Below, piece after piece: positions 21,281 through 21,376 of a stretch of 21,376 nucleotides of DNA (its first letter is position 1; each line of letters begins with the position of its first letter). Under the pieces are notes generated by a model, which was given only the letters and a program-made list of their open reading frames with translations, was not told the DNA's origin and did no database searches. Made by a program: the position numbers and the translations under genes. Origin of the DNA: Candidatus Bipolaricaulota bacterium (GTDB taxonomy: Bacteria; Bipolaricaulota; Bipolaricaulia; RBG-16-55-9; DRXL01). The stretch is taken from positions 1-21,376 of the forward strand of contig JAOAIA010000020.1 in the NCBI GenBank assembly GCA_026414955.1. Direction: 5' to 3'.

Positions 21281-21376
21281 CTACTGAGCGGGCTGGGGTC
21301 GGGCCCGCAGCGCCGCCAGCTCCGCCTGGCGCGCGTAATCTATTGCTTCAGCCAATATCCGTGCGGCTTCTTGGGG
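21281..21376 (-). CDS. C-terminal end of an unidentified gene (cut by window edge)
   Basis: An open frame enters from the right edge and stops at TAG (21281-21283), giving 31 residues: a helical, Ala/Arg/Glu-rich tail with EAARILAEAIDYARQAELAA, ending RPQPAQ. Amino-acid content looks like real coding sequence, but it is too short to assign. It would lie upstream of hsp20 on the same strand; hsp20 has its own promoter. Confidence 0.45.
   Translation of the reverse strand, partial: PQEAARILAEAIDYARQAELAALRARPQPAQ

Noticed and set aside
1..21376. CRISPR arrays, tRNA or rRNA genes, transposases, integrases, toxin-antitoxin pairs
   Set aside because: No regularly spaced repeats, cloverleaf with CCA-end pattern, or recombinase motifs were seen. 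The RHH-like gene pairs with ParA, not with a toxin.

Overview
The window (about 21.4 kb) is a chromosomal stretch from a bacterium with GC-rich coding DNA. Promoters are of the ordinary sigma-70 type (TTGACA-like / TATAAT) and ribosome binding sites are strong AAGGAGG sequences. The presence of RNA polymerase beta', SecG, HU, nucleoside diphosphate kinase and a chromosomal-type ParA shows that this is core genome, not a plasmid or phage. The lineage cannot be fixed from sequence reading alone. The long beta' with an N-terminal insertion recalls deep-branching or thermophilic bacteria (Thermus, Thermotogales). The AfsR/BTAD remnant and the many CCCCTCTCC/GGAGAGGGG palindromes recall Chloroflexi-like or candidate-phylum genomes. 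These are weak hints only.

Layout. 1-2960: two tandem, leftward paralogous family-5 ABC solute-binding protein genes, the first cut by the window edge, each with a related leader hairpin. 3028-8534: a rightward block of an NFACT/RqcH-type ribosome quality-control factor, an M50 site-2-protease-like membrane protease, SecG, two Opp/Dpp-type ABC ATPases and an RdgB-type XTP/dITP pyrophosphatase. 8577-14484: leftward rpoC, preceded by an FmdB-type zinc ribbon gene and by ndk; rpoB is not next to rpoC. 14595-15266: a broken AfsR/BTAD regulator fragment and palindromic repeat debris. 15267-17735: leftward secreted subtilisin-like protease with a PKD domain and two C-terminal repeat domains. 17953-18276: rightward HU. 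18334-19402: leftward parA plus a small ribbon-helix-helix gene, with no parB. 19565-20617: rightward secreted zincin-like protein. 20692-21150: leftward Hsp20 under a consensus promoter with a CIRCE-like 9-9-9 operator. The right edge holds the tail of another leftward reading frame.

How it fits together. Much of the window deals with proteins at the envelope or with protein quality: peptide/oligopeptide uptake (two SBPs, two ATPases, no permeases here), SecG, an intramembrane protease, two exported proteases, RqcH and Hsp20. The rest is information processing and nucleotide housekeeping (rpoC, ndk, rdgB, HU, ParA). No CRISPR array, tRNA, rRNA, transposase or integrase was seen.

The most unusual signals are: (1) the TTAGCAGAC-N9-GTCTGCTAA operator on the hsp20 transcription start; (2) a palindromic repeat translated in frame inside the NFACT gene, with a 74/76 copy just upstream of that gene's promoter; (3) a ParA/RHH pair with a small inverted repeat on its promoter; (4) three 3-nt-loop hairpins spanning the ndk 3' end; and (5) conserved leader hairpins in front of the duplicated SBPs.
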